51,619 nucleotides of DNA. It comes from Acidobacteriota bacterium. Its GTDB lineage: Bacteria; Acidobacteriota; Vicinamibacteria; Vicinamibacterales; UBA8438. Both the position numbers and the translations under genes were made by a program. Shown here piece by piece: positions 17,480 through 25,098 of the stretch; positions within the stretch are counted from its first letter, which is position 1; each line of letters begins with the position of its first letter. The notes below the pieces were generated by a model. It did not search any database and was not told the DNA's origin. It saw only the letters and a list, made by a program, of their open reading frames with translations. Location of the stretch: the NCBI GenBank assembly GCA_026708265.1, contig JAPOVI010000445.1:1-51619 (forward strand), in the 5' to 3' direction.

Positions 17480-17579
17480 CGCGGGACTCAATCGACGTCG
17501 ATGCCACATCGAGCGGCGCAGCGGCGTCGCGTAGACCAGGTGGAGCGCCGGGGCGCGGGACCTCAATCGACGTCGATGC
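17480..17579. repeat. Direct repeat of about 25 bp, two copies
   Basis: The sequence CGCGGGAC(C)TCAATCGACGTC followed by GATGC occurs at 17480-17504 and again at 17554-17579, with one extra C in the second copy. The right copy contains the stop codon of the decayed reading frame at 17563-17752 (minus strand). The left copy looks like a second, displaced copy of that gene end, so a local duplication or deletion during decay is likely. Confidence 0.6.
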
Positions 17580-17752
17580 GGACGCGGTCGCCGAGCGTCA
17601 GGTCGTCCAGAGATCTGCCGCAGGTCGGCCGCCATCGCAGCCGCGTCGGCGCCGTTCGTCGCGAGCTCGAACGAGACGCCGACCTTCAGGTTCTGACCCT
17701 CCCTCGGCACGGTTGGGGAGTTCATCGGCAGCACCGGCCTCCGCTGCGCCAC
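17563..17752 (-). pseudogene. Remnant of a gene 3' end, frameshifted
   Basis: Reading the minus strand from 17752 gives VPREGQNLKVGVSFELATNG, then ADAAAMAADLRQI, a well-formed protein C-terminus. At ATCTCTGG (around 17610) one extra base breaks the frame. Skipping it continues LDDLTLGDRVRIDVD to a TGA at 17563-17565. This looks like the last part of a larger gene whose body has been lost. The short beta-helix tail with VKVSF-type strands recalls the ends of DUF499-like ATPases from defence islands, but that link is weak. No start signal is visible. Confidence 0.4.
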
Positions 17753-17848
17753 GGTGGGCCGCGCCCGGGCCGGCCAATCGTCGCCCGCCCGCTCCGCCTG
17801 GCGCCCAGCCCGGTCTCCGGGCTGCGCGCCGTTTCACGGCGCAGACTA

Positions 17849-18781
17849 CTACGCGTCGCTCCCCTTCCTGATGACGTTCATCGCGGTGGCGACGGCGCCG
17901 GCGACGTCGGTCAGGTTGGCAGGCAGGATCATCGAGTTCGACTCAGAAGCGAGGCGGCCGAACTCGGTGACGTACTGCTCGGCCACCCGGAGCTGGGCCG
18001 ACTCGAAGCCGCCCGGCGCCGAGATGGCCTCGGCCACCTGCCGCACGCCCTCCGCGGTGGCGGTGGCCACGGCGCGGATCGCCTCGGCCTCGCCCTGGGC
18101 CTCGTTGATCTGCTTCTCGCGCTGCGCCTCCGACTCGCGGATGACGCGCTGCTTCTCGCCCTCGGCGCGGTTGATCTGGGCCTCGCGTTCGGCCTCCGAG
18201 GCCAGGATGACGGCGCGCTTCTCGCGCTCGGCGCGCATCTGCTTCTCCATCGCGCTCAGCACGTCGCGGGGCGGCGCGATGTCGCGGATCTCGTAGCGCA
18301 GCACCTTCACGCCCCACGGATCGCTGGCCTTGTCGACCTCGCGGACGACGGACATGTTGATGGTGGCGCGCTCCTCGAACGTCCGGTCGAGGTCGATCTT
18401 GCCGACCTCGCTGCGCAGCGTCGTCTGCGCGAGCTGGCTGATGGCGAAGACGTAGTCGTTGATGCCGTAGGAGGCCCGCTCGGGATCGATGACCTGGAGA
18501 TACAGCACGCCGTCGACGGAGATCTGCACGTTGTCGCGCGTGATGCAGACCTGCTGCGCGATGTCGACGGCCCGCTCCTTGAGGGAGTGGCGGTAGGCCA
18601 CGCGGTCGACGAACGGGACGAGGAAGTGGAAGCCGGCGTTCAGGGTCCCGTGGTAGCGCCCGAGGCGCTCGACGACGAAGACCGCCTGCTGGGGCACCAC
18701 GCGCGCGGTCCGGAAGAGCACGAAGACGACGACGGCGGCGAGCACGATCAGCACGATGGTGGCGGGCGAGATGGGAAGCAT
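17849..18781 (-). CDS. SPFH/Band 7 (stomatin-like) membrane protein
   Basis: A 310-residue protein with one N-terminal transmembrane helix (PATIVLIVLAAVVVFVLF), then the SPFH domain: RVVPQQAVFVVERLGRYHGT, FVDRVAYRHSLKERAVDIAQQ, and TRDNVQISVDGVLYLQVIDP. A long charged coiled coil (MEKQMRAEREKRAVILASEA) leads to a C-terminal oligomerisation segment. It matches the paraslipin/QmcA group that forms large membrane rings. The frame begins with TTG at 18784, but the adjacent ATG at 18781 with GGAGGAC upstream is preferred. It follows an nfeD-like gene by 83 bases, the usual partner. Confidence 0.93.
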   Translation of the reverse strand: MLPISPATIVLIVLAAVVVFVLFRTARVVPQQAVFVVERLGRYHGTLNAGFHFLVPFVDRVAYRHSLKERAVDIAQQVCITRDNVQISVDGVLYLQVIDPERASYGINDYVFAISQLAQTTLRSEVGKIDLDRTFEERATINMSVVREVDKASDPWGVKVLRYEIRDIAPPRDVLSAMEKQMRAEREKRAVILASEAEREAQINRAEGEKQRVIRESEAQREKQINEAQGEAEAIRAVATATAEGVRQVAEAISAPGGFESAQLRVAEQYVTEFGRLASESNSMILPANLTDVAGAVATAMNVIRKGSDA

Positions 18782-18864
18782 CAATCAGTCCTCCAAGGAA
18801 GGCGGGGGCGCGGCGCCCCGGCGGCGCAGGGCAGCAGCGGGACCGCTGCGGCGGGCGGACGGCG

Positions 18865-19284
18865 CTACTCGGGCTCCACGTAGAGCGACACGCCCTCCAC
18901 CCAGACCACGCGAACGCCGGTTCCCGGAGCCATGGCCCGGTCGCCCGCGCAGCGCGCGGTCCAGGACGTGCCGCGCAGCTCGGCGGTGCCCACCTTGCCC
19001 GGCGCGATCTCGGTCACGGCCACGCCGAGCTCCCCCACGAGCGTCGGCGTGCCCGCGTCCGGCCGGCCCGAAGCGGGCAACAGCCGGGACTTCACGAGGT
19101 AGACGGAGCCGCCGAGCAGCGAGAAAATCAGGAGCTGCAGGGCGACGCTGTCGACGCCGGCGAGGGCGGCCACCCCGACCAGCACGGCGGCGAGACCGGC
19201 CAGGAGCAGCCACAGCTCGCCGCCCGCCAGCAGTTCCAGCGTCACGAGGCCCGCGCCGGCCAGCATCCAGATCCACCAAGCCAT
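18865..19284 (-). CDS. NfeD-like membrane protein
   Basis: A 139-residue protein with N-terminal hydrophobic helices (MAWWIWMLAGAGLVTLELLA, LWLLLAGLAAVLVGVAALAG) and a C-terminal OB-fold domain of the NfeD family: LVGELGVAVTEIAPGKVGTA, GTSWTARCAGD, GTGVRVVWVEGVSLYV. Short NfeD proteins act with SPFH proteins in membrane organisation; the SPFH gene follows directly. The ATG at 19284 is chosen over 19356 because it places the first helix at the N-terminus. Confidence 0.88.
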   Translation of the reverse strand: MAWWIWMLAGAGLVTLELLAGGELWLLLAGLAAVLVGVAALAGVDSVALQLLIFSLLGGSVYLVKSRLLPASGRPDAGTPTLVGELGVAVTEIAPGKVGTAELRGTSWTARCAGDRAMAPGTGVRVVWVEGVSLYVEPE

Positions 19285-19567
19285 CGGTTCGAGCCCCTGG
19301 CCGCTCCGACCTGGCTTCCCACGCCACGCCCGAGAGCCTTGCAGGATCATAACCACACCGGCGGTCAGGCGTTCGGCCTGTCGCGAGCTCCGCAGTCCGC
19401 CGGGGGCGCGCGCGATGGTGGCCGACGACGCGAGCGCCTCCGCGCCATCGCCGTGCAGGTCGTTCCCCTGAGCGTCATTCCCCCAGGACGGCGCGGCGAT
19501 GACGTTCTTGCCCCTCCCCCGGTGGAGTTGGCTGGACCTCCGGTGGACCTTCTGCTCGGTCTCCCGG

Positions 19568-19828
19568 CTACGAGGCGAGCGTCCGGAGGATGGCGACGGC
19601 GGCTCCGATGACCGCGGCGAGAATCAACCCCGTCTGCGCCAGCATGGCTCCAGCGAAACGCCACGTCAGGCGAGCCTCCAACTCGGCGATGTCCGCCCTG
19701 GTGGCGACCGGTTCGGCCGTGTTGTCGTGTTCGGCCGCCAGGCGGACGGCGGCCGTGATCGCGTCGGCGTGGGCCGGCTCGATGCCCGCGTCGGTCAACG
19801 CGCGGGCGATGGCGTGGGTATCGAACAT
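19568..19828 (-). CDS. Small DUF1640-like protein with C-terminal membrane helix
   Basis: An 86-residue protein reading MFDTHAIARALTDAGIEPAH, then ADAITAAVRLAAEHDN. A helical segment (ADIAELEARLTWRFAGAML) and one terminal membrane helix (LILAAVIGAAVAILRTL) follow. The FDTHA...L..AG....A.AI pattern is that of bacterial DUF1640/CCDC90-like coiled-coil proteins. AGGAGAG lies upstream of the ATG. Such genes often sit alone near toxin-antitoxin or accessory genes; function unknown. Confidence 0.72.
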   Translation of the reverse strand: MFDTHAIARALTDAGIEPAHADAITAAVRLAAEHDNTAEPVATRADIAELEARLTWRFAGAMLAQTGLILAAVIGAAVAILRTLAS

Positions 19829-19910
19829 GGTCAGACTCTCCTGCAGGGCAGGAGGGGCCAGCTCGGCGCCAGTCTGCCGACGCTGGGCAGGATCGGTCGC
19901 CCGCCCCGGA

Positions 19911-20249
19911 TCAGACGGGGGCCAGCAGGGCGTCCGCCTTCGCCGCGAAGACGAAGTCGCTCTCCGTCAGGCCGTCGATCTTGTGGGTCCAGATGGTGAT
20001 CTTGACGCGGCCCCAGGTGAGGTACAGGTCCGGGTGGTGGTCCTGCTCCTCCGCCATCTCGCCCACCCGCACCGTGAAGTCGAGCGCCTGCCGGAAGTCG
20101 TCGAACTTGTAGACCTTCTCCAGGTGGTGCTGCTCCACGACGTTCCAGTCGCCCCCCAGCTTCCCCTGGAGAGCGGCGAGATCCTGGCCGGCCAGCGGCG
20201 GCACGCCGCCCCGGCACGGAACGCACTGCTGCTTCGCGAGTTCGCTCAT
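19911..20249 (-). CDS. phhB: 4a-hydroxytetrahydrobiopterin dehydratase (pterin-4a-carbinolamine dehydratase)
   Basis: A 112-residue protein of the standard length. The catalytic core EEQDHHPDLYLTWGRVKITI is followed by WTHKIDGLTESDF; the two adjacent histidines (71-72) and the later His (89) correspond to the active-site set. It dehydrates 4a-hydroxytetrahydropterin formed by aromatic amino acid hydroxylases, regenerating the cofactor. No hydroxylase is present in the window. The N-terminal KQQCVPCRGG is common in this bacterial branch. Confidence 0.93.
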   Translation of the reverse strand: MSELAKQQCVPCRGGVPPLAGQDLAALQGKLGGDWNVVEQHHLEKVYKFDDFRQALDFTVRVGEMAEEQDHHPDLYLTWGRVKITIWTHKIDGLTESDFVFAAKADALLAPV

Positions 20250-20283
20250 CGCCTGTCAGCTCCGGATTCGGGCGCGCTCACCC

Positions 20284-20355
20284 GCCGCCGCCCGGCGGGT
20301 CGCAGATGCCGCCGCCCGCCGGTTCACGGATGCCGCCGCCCGGCGGGTCGCGGAT
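20284..20355. repeat. 24-bp tandem repeat, three units
   Basis: Three consecutive 24-bp units begin GCCGCCGCCCGGCGGGTCGC: 20284-20307, 20308-20331 and 20332-20355. Copies differ at a few bases. The array lies in the gap between the divergent pterin dehydratase and DUF6526 genes. The unit is a multiple of three, but no gene spans it convincingly. Confidence 0.7.
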
Positions 20356-20500
20356 GGCCCCGTCGGGGCGCTAGCCCGGCCGCGCGCCGCCGTTCCCGGT
20401 CAGTGTATGCCACTCCGCGTATAGTGGTCCGTAGTCCCATGTTTCACGGCCGCGCTGCGCATCCCCGCGCCGCGGCCTCACCCCGCGGAGACCGACACCG

Positions 20501-20935
20501 ATGGCCGACAAGCCGCAGAACTACGCCAACCACACCCGATGGCAGCCCGTGTGGCACTTCTTCGCCTTCCCGATGCTGGGGATCAACGTCCTCTGGTCCC
20601 TGGTCGGGCTCCGGAACGGGCCGACGCTGGAGGTGCTGTTCGACATCGCCGTGGCCCTGGCGCTGCTGGTCGTCGTCGGCCTGGTGCGCGTCAGCCCCCT
20701 GACGGTGCAGGACCGCCTGATTCGGCTCGAGGAGCGGCTGCGCATGGAGCGCCTCCTGCCGGACGACCTCAAGGCGCGCCTCGACGAGCTCACGCTCCAG
20801 CAGTTCATCGCGCTCCGGTTCGCGAGTGACGGCGAGCTCGAAGCCCTGACCCGCAAGGCGCTCGACGAGAAGGCCGAGCCGAAGGCGATCAAGCAGGCCA
20901 TCCAGAACTGGCGCGCCGACTACCAGCGCGTGTAG
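20501..20935 (+). CDS. DUF6526 family membrane protein
   Basis: A 144-residue protein with two N-terminal helices (HFFAFPMLGINVLWSLVGL, LFDIAVALALLVVVGLV) and a charged C-terminal part containing LTVQDRLIRLEERLRMERLL, LQQFIALRFASDGELEAL and KAIKQAIQNWRADYQRV. These are the conserved segments of DUF6526, found often in Bacteroidota and Acidobacteriota. Function unknown. A TATAGT hexamer around 20419-20424 could be its -10 element, but a matching -35 is not clear. Confidence 0.82.
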   Translation: MADKPQNYANHTRWQPVWHFFAFPMLGINVLWSLVGLRNGPTLEVLFDIAVALALLVVVGLVRVSPLTVQDRLIRLEERLRMERLLPDDLKARLDELTLQQFIALRFASDGELEALTRKALDEKAEPKAIKQAIQNWRADYQRV

Positions 20936-20993
20936 CGCGCGCCGGGGACCCGGCGGTCGGCCCCTCCACCGGTCGGTGAGGCGAGCATTGGCC

Positions 20994-21010
20994 CCGGCGG
21001 CGACCGCCGG
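20994..21010. terminator. Hairpin between convergent genes
   Basis: CCGGCGG (20994-21000), CGA, CCGCCGG (21004-21010) form a 7-bp perfect stem between the ends of the convergent DUF6526 and SDR genes. No T-tract follows on either strand, so an intrinsic terminator role is uncertain in such GC-rich DNA. Confidence 0.3.
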
Positions 21011-21016
21011 CCCCTG

Positions 21017-21835
21017 CTAGGACTGCCCCGACGCGGCCTCGACCGCCGTGGCCCATGCCTCGGCCATGCGGCTCGACGCCAGCCAGAGCCCGCCGTCGAC
21101 CACGAGCGTGACGCCGGTGACGTAGGAGGCCGCGTCCGAGCAGAGGTACAGCGCGGCGTCCGAGATGTGCCGGATCTCGCCCAGGCGCCCGAGCGGCGTC
21201 ATCCTGGCCGCGCGCTCCTTTGCCGGCCCGACGAGCAGCCGCCGGACGCCCTCGGTCTCGGCGATGGGGCCCGGCGCGATGCCGTTCACGCGGATGCCGT
21301 GCGGCCCCCATTCGACCGCCAGGACGCGCGTGAGGGCGTCGATGCCCGCCTTGGCCGCCGACACATGGAGTTGCGCGACGGTACCGAAGTAGTGGAGCGT
21401 GGCGCTGATGTTCAGCACGACGCCGCCCCGCTCCTTGAGATGCGGGAGCGCGGCCCGACACATGTGGAACGTCCCCTTGAGGTCGATGTCGACGACGGTG
21501 CCGAAACCGTTGGGCGACAGATTCTCGGCCATGCAGAGGAAGTTGCCCGCCGCGCCGTTGACGAGGATGTCGAGCCGGCCGAGGTCGTCCACCGTCCGCG
21601 CCACCGCCCGGTCGACCGCGGCCGGATCCCGCACGTCGGCCGGCACCGCGAGCGACCGGACCCCGAGCGCCTCGATCTCGCGCCGGGTCGGCTCGAGGTG
21701 GTCCGCCTTCCGGCTCGTGATGGCCACGTCGCAGCCGTGCGCCGCGAGCGCCAGCGACAACCCCCGGCAGATGCCTGTGCCGCCTCCAGTCACCAGCGCC
21801 GTCTTGCCCTTCAGCAGATCCGGTTGAAAGCTCAT
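21017..21835 (-). CDS. SDR oxidoreductase, 2,4-dienoyl-CoA reductase type
   Basis: A 272-residue short-chain dehydrogenase starting MSFQPDLLKGKTALVTGG. The cofactor loop is TGGGTGI (16-22) and the strand-4 motif is NGAAGNF. The catalytic Tyr of classical SDRs is replaced: the segment NISATLHYFGTVAQLHVSAA is followed by KAG, so a His lies five residues before the active Lys instead of Tyr-x3-Lys. This is the hallmark of peroxisomal-type DECR enzymes, which reduce 2,4-dienoyl-CoA with NADPH. The glycine-rich end VTGVTLVVDGGLWL fits. The ATG at 21835 is chosen over a longer frame to 21901. Confidence 0.88.
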   Translation of the reverse strand: MSFQPDLLKGKTALVTGGGTGICRGLSLALAAHGCDVAITSRKADHLEPTRREIEALGVRSLAVPADVRDPAAVDRAVARTVDDLGRLDILVNGAAGNFLCMAENLSPNGFGTVVDIDLKGTFHMCRAALPHLKERGGVVLNISATLHYFGTVAQLHVSAAKAGIDALTRVLAVEWGPHGIRVNGIAPGPIAETEGVRRLLVGPAKERAARMTPLGRLGEIRHISDAALYLCSDAASYVTGVTLVVDGGLWLASSRMAEAWATAVEAASGQS

Positions 21836-22041
21836 CGCGCATGCACCTCGGCCGGCGGCGATCCGGTCGCCCCGCCGGCGCTCGTTGGAAGGTCGTCTCA
21901 CCCTGCCCCGGCGCGCCCGGCCGCGCCGCGGGAGCCTGCGTCGGCACGATACTCCGGCATCGCCGATCCACGGCGTGCAGGCTCCCCCGGCGCGGGGCCG
22001 GCTGGAAGCGCCACCCGCCCGAACCGTACAATGCTTGCACG

Positions 22042-22977
22042 TTGCCGGTCCTGGCCGCCGTCACCAACGCGTTTCCGCTCTGGCTGCTGCTCGCGAGCGG
22101 CGCCGCGCTCGTCCGCCCCGAGCTCTTCACCTGGTTCAGCGGCCCCCTGATCCCGATCGGGCTCGGGATCATCATGCTGAGCATGGGAATGACGGTCGGG
22201 TTCGAGGACTTCCGCCGCATCGGGCGCGAGCGCGCCAGCGTCCTGCCAGGCGTCGCGCTCCAATATACGCTGATGCCGCTGCTCGGGCTGACCCTCGGGT
22301 GGGCGTTCGCCCTGCCGCTGCCGTTCGCGGCCGGCCTCATCCTGGTGTCGTGCTGCCCGGGCGGCACCGCCTCGAACGTCATCGCCTTCCTGGCCCGGGC
22401 GGACGTCGCGCTGTCGGTGACGATGACCACCGCCTCGACGCTCCTTGCCGTGCTGATGACGCCGGCCCTCACGGCGCTCCTCGCCGGCAACCGGATCGAC
22501 GTGCCGGCGGGCGGGCTGCTGCTCGACACGGTGCAGGTGGTCGTCCTGCCGGTGGTGGCCGGCGCCCTGCTCAAGGCACGCTTCCCGGGCGCCTGCAGCC
22601 GCGTGCTGCCGGTGGCGCCGCTCGTCGCGGTGGCGACGATCGTCCTCATCGCGGCCTCCGTGATCGGCGGCGGGCGCGAGCAGGTGATCGAGGCGGGCGG
22701 GCGGCTGATCCTGGCCGTGCTCTGCCTTCACGCCGGCGGCTTCGTGCTCGGCTACGGGGTGGCCCGGCTCTGGGTCGGCCGGGAGCAGGCGGCCCGGACG
22801 GCGGCGATCGAGGTCGGGATGCAGAACTCGGGGCTCGGCGTCGTCCTGGCCCAGCAGAACTTCGTCAATCCGCTCGTGGCGATCCCGAGCGCCATCTCGG
22901 CCGTCATGCACTCCGTGGTCGGGAGCATCGCGGCGGCGATCTGGCGGGCGACGGCGCCGAAAGGACCAGCGCCGTGA
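22042..22977 (+). CDS. Bile acid:sodium symporter family transporter
   Basis: An integral membrane protein of about 311 residues with roughly nine to ten helices. SBF/BASS family landmarks are present: LIPIGLGIIMLSMGMTVGFE, LILVSCCPGGTASNVIAFLA (the crossing-helix region), and IEVGMQNSGLGVVLAQQNF. Relatives move organic anions such as bile acids, pantoate or pyruvate with sodium; the substrate is not predictable. The upstream part of the frame (from 21841) is not protein-like. The start used here is the TTG at 22042, without a clear ribosome site, so it is uncertain. The next gene begins 21 bases after the stop. Confidence 0.85.
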   Translation: MPVLAAVTNAFPLWLLLASGAALVRPELFTWFSGPLIPIGLGIIMLSMGMTVGFEDFRRIGRERASVLPGVALQYTLMPLLGLTLGWAFALPLPFAAGLILVSCCPGGTASNVIAFLARADVALSVTMTTASTLLAVLMTPALTALLAGNRIDVPAGGLLLDTVQVVVLPVVAGALLKARFPGACSRVLPVAPLVAVATIVLIAASVIGGGREQVIEAGGRLILAVLCLHAGGFVLGYGVARLWVGREQAARTAAIEVGMQNSGLGVVLAQQNFVNPLVAIPSAISAVMHSVVGSIAAAIWRATAPKGPAP

Positions 22978-22998
22978 GTGGCAAGGGAGCGTGACCCG

Positions 22999-23415
22999 AT
23001 GAGGACAGGCGCCGCGGTCGTCGCGTGTTTCGTCGTACTGGCGTGGGCCGCGCCGCCCGCGGAGGCGCAGTCGCGCGATACCGTGGGCTGGATCTCCATC
23101 GCGGCCGGGTCCGGCCTGCTGCTGGGCGCGTTCAACTACGAGGGCGACATCTGCCCCGACGGCTACAGCACGCACCGCTACCAGCACCAGACGACGCAGT
23201 GCTACTACGAGAGCCCCGGCCCGCCGTACGACACCGACCTCCGGGACGCGTCGGTGCGCATCACGTTCGAACGCCCCGGACTGATGTGGGCGGGCATCGG
23301 TGCCATCGGCCTCGGCGCGGTGCTGCTGACGCTGCCCGAGAACCCGGTGACGCGCGACCTCGACGTGCAGGTGTCGCCGCAGCGGTTCGCCGTGCGGCGG
23401 CGCATCGGCTGGTAG
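22999..23415 (+). CDS. Hypothetical secreted or membrane protein
   Basis: A 138-residue protein, not recognised. A signal peptide (MRTGAAVVACFVVLAWAAPP) ends near AEAQS. It is followed by a possible helix (IAAGSGLLLGAFNYEG), a Tyr/Cys-rich stretch (YSTHRYQHQTTQCYY) and a hydrophobic segment (GLMWAGIGAIGLGAVLLTLP). The end DLDVQVSPQRFAVRRRIGW resembles conserved ends of small acidobacterial membrane proteins. GGGAGCG precedes the ATG. It sits in a plus-strand series between the BASS transporter and the quinoprotein dehydrogenase. Confidence 0.65.
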   Translation: MRTGAAVVACFVVLAWAAPPAEAQSRDTVGWISIAAGSGLLLGAFNYEGDICPDGYSTHRYQHQTTQCYYESPGPPYDTDLRDASVRITFERPGLMWAGIGAIGLGAVLLTLPENPVTRDLDVQVSPQRFAVRRRIGW

Positions 23416-23434
23416 TCGCGGAAGGAGCTGACCG

Positions 23435-25087
23435 ATGAAGAGGCTCGCCGTCGCCCTTGCGTTGCTCGCGTTGGTCGTGCCGGCGTCCGCCCAGGAGCCG
23501 TCGGCGACCGCGGCGCCTCCCGCGGAAGCCGGTGCGCCGTCGTTCTCCCCCGTCACATGGGAGCGGCTGCTGGCGGCGGCCGACGAGCCGCACAACTGGC
23601 TGATGTACTCGGGCACCTTCGACAGCAAGCGCTACAGCGGGCTCGACCAGGTGCACGCCGGCAACGTGGGCGAGCTGGAGCTCAAGTGGGCGTACCAGCT
23701 CTCGGCCCTCGACCGTGCCGAGACCACGCCGCTGGTCGTCGACGGCGTGATGTTCGTCACCGAGGCCCCGAGCAACGTCGTGGCCCTCGACGCCGCCACC
23801 GGCCGCGAGTACTGGCGCTACGAGCACGAGCTGCCGGACGACCTCCGCATCTGCTGCGGGCGGAACAACCGGGGCGTGGCCATCCTGGGCGACACCCTCT
23901 ACATGAGCACCCTCGACGCGCACCTCGCCGCCGTCGACGCCCGCTCGGGAAACCTGCGCTGGCAGGCCGAGGTGGCCGACCACCGCGGCGGCTACAGCAA
24001 GACCGCGGCGCCGCTCGTCGTCAAGGACCGCGTGGTGACCGGCATCGCGGGCGGCGAGTTCGGCATCCGCGGCTTCCTCGACGCCTACGACGCCGAGAGC
24101 GGCGAGCGCGCCTGGCGGACCTACACGATTCCCGGGCCCGACCATCCCGACAACCGGACCTGGTCCGGGGAGTCGTGGCGCACCGGCGGCTCGCCGACCT
24201 GGATCACGGGCTCCTACGACCCGGACCTCGACCTCGTCTACTGGGGCACCGGCAACCCCGGCCCCGACTACAACGGCGAGGTTCGCCTGGGCGACAACCT
24301 GTACGCCGACTCCGTGCTGGCCCTCGACGGCGACAGCGGCGACATGGCCTGGTACTTCCAGTTCACGCCGCACGACGTGCACGACTGGGACGCCATCCAG
24401 ATCCCGATCCTGGCCGACCTCGACGTCGACGGCGAGCGCCGCCGCCTGATGCTCTGGGCAAACCGCAACGGCTTCTACTACACGCTGGATCGCGAGACCG
24501 GCGAGTTCCTCACCGGCCGGCCCTTCGCCCGCATGACGTGGGCCTCGGGCCTCGACGACAGCGGCCGCCCGATCCGCGTGCCGGGGCTGTTCCCCAGCGA
24601 GGAAGGCGTGGTGGTCTCGCCGTCGGCGGCCGGCGCCACCAACTGGATGTCGCCTGCGTTCAGCCCGCGGACGGAGCTCTTCTACGTGATGGCCTACGAC
24701 GGCGAGGCGCGCTTCTTCATCCGCGACGAGGAGTACGTCGAGGGCGACCGCTACATCGGCGGCGGCCAGATCCAGTTCCAGCCCATCGAGGAGTACACGA
24801 GCGCCGTGCGCGCCCTCGACCCGCTGACCGGCGACCTGCGGTGGGAGTACCGCGTGCAGCCGCACACCTGGGCCGGCCTGCTCGCGACGGCCGGCGACCT
24901 CGTCTTCGGCGGGAGCGTCGACGGCTACTTCTACGCCCTCGACGCCGCGAGCGGCCGCGAGCTGTGGCACGTCGCGGTCGGGGCGCAGGTGCGCGCGTCG
25001 CCCATGACGTACGCCGTCGACGGCCAGCAGTACGTCACGATCGCGGCCGGGAACGTCATCTTCACCTTCGGCCTCGACGCCGAGTGA
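23435..25087 (+). CDS. PQQ-dependent (quinoprotein) alcohol dehydrogenase-like protein
   Basis: A 550-residue exported quinoprotein with a signal peptide ending ASAQ. The propeller shows W-motifs such as ALDAATGREYWRYE and AVDARSGNLRWQAE. The vicinal cysteine pair is Cys140-Cys141 (RICCGRNNRG). Metal and catalytic ligands expected from methanol and alcohol dehydrogenases are present: Glu208 (AGGEFGIRG), Asn274 (GTGNPGP) and Asp317 in TPHDVHDWDA, with Asp319 two residues on. The extra Asp is the hallmark of lanthanide-dependent XoxF/PedH-type enzymes. There is no C-terminal cytochrome domain. It would oxidise an alcohol or aldehyde in the periplasm; the substrate is unknown. It is 11 bases upstream of the cyclase gene. 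Confidence 0.87.
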   Translation: MKRLAVALALLALVVPASAQEPSATAAPPAEAGAPSFSPVTWERLLAAADEPHNWLMYSGTFDSKRYSGLDQVHAGNVGELELKWAYQLSALDRAETTPLVVDGVMFVTEAPSNVVALDAATGREYWRYEHELPDDLRICCGRNNRGVAILGDTLYMSTLDAHLAAVDARSGNLRWQAEVADHRGGYSKTAAPLVVKDRVVTGIAGGEFGIRGFLDAYDAESGERAWRTYTIPGPDHPDNRTWSGESWRTGGSPTWITGSYDPDLDLVYWGTGNPGPDYNGEVRLGDNLYADSVLALDGDSGDMAWYFQFTPHDVHDWDAIQIPILADLDVDGERRRLMLWANRNGFYYTLDRETGEFLTGRPFARMTWASGLDDSGRPIRVPGLFPSEEGVVVSPSAAGATNWMSPAFSPRTELFYVMAYDGEARFFIRDEEYVEGDRYIGGGQIQFQPIEEYTSAVRALDPLTGDLRWEYRVQPHTWAGLLATAGDLVFGGSVDGYFYALDAASGRELWHVAVGAQVRASPMTYAVDGQQYVTIAAGNVIFTFGLDAE

Positions 25088-25098
25088 GCGGAAGGACC

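Noticed and set aside
20284..20355. CRISPR-like array
   Set aside because: Units are contiguous with no unique spacers; it is a simple tandem repeat.
21017..21835. Classical 3-oxoacyl-ACP reductase (FabG)
   Set aside because: The catalytic Tyr-x3-Lys is missing; the active-site pattern is that of dienoyl-CoA reductases.
23557..25098. N-terminal extension of the cyclase frame by 514 codons
   Set aside because: It lies entirely within the quinoprotein gene in another frame and is Arg-rich. The ATG at 25099 has a good ribosome site and signal helix.
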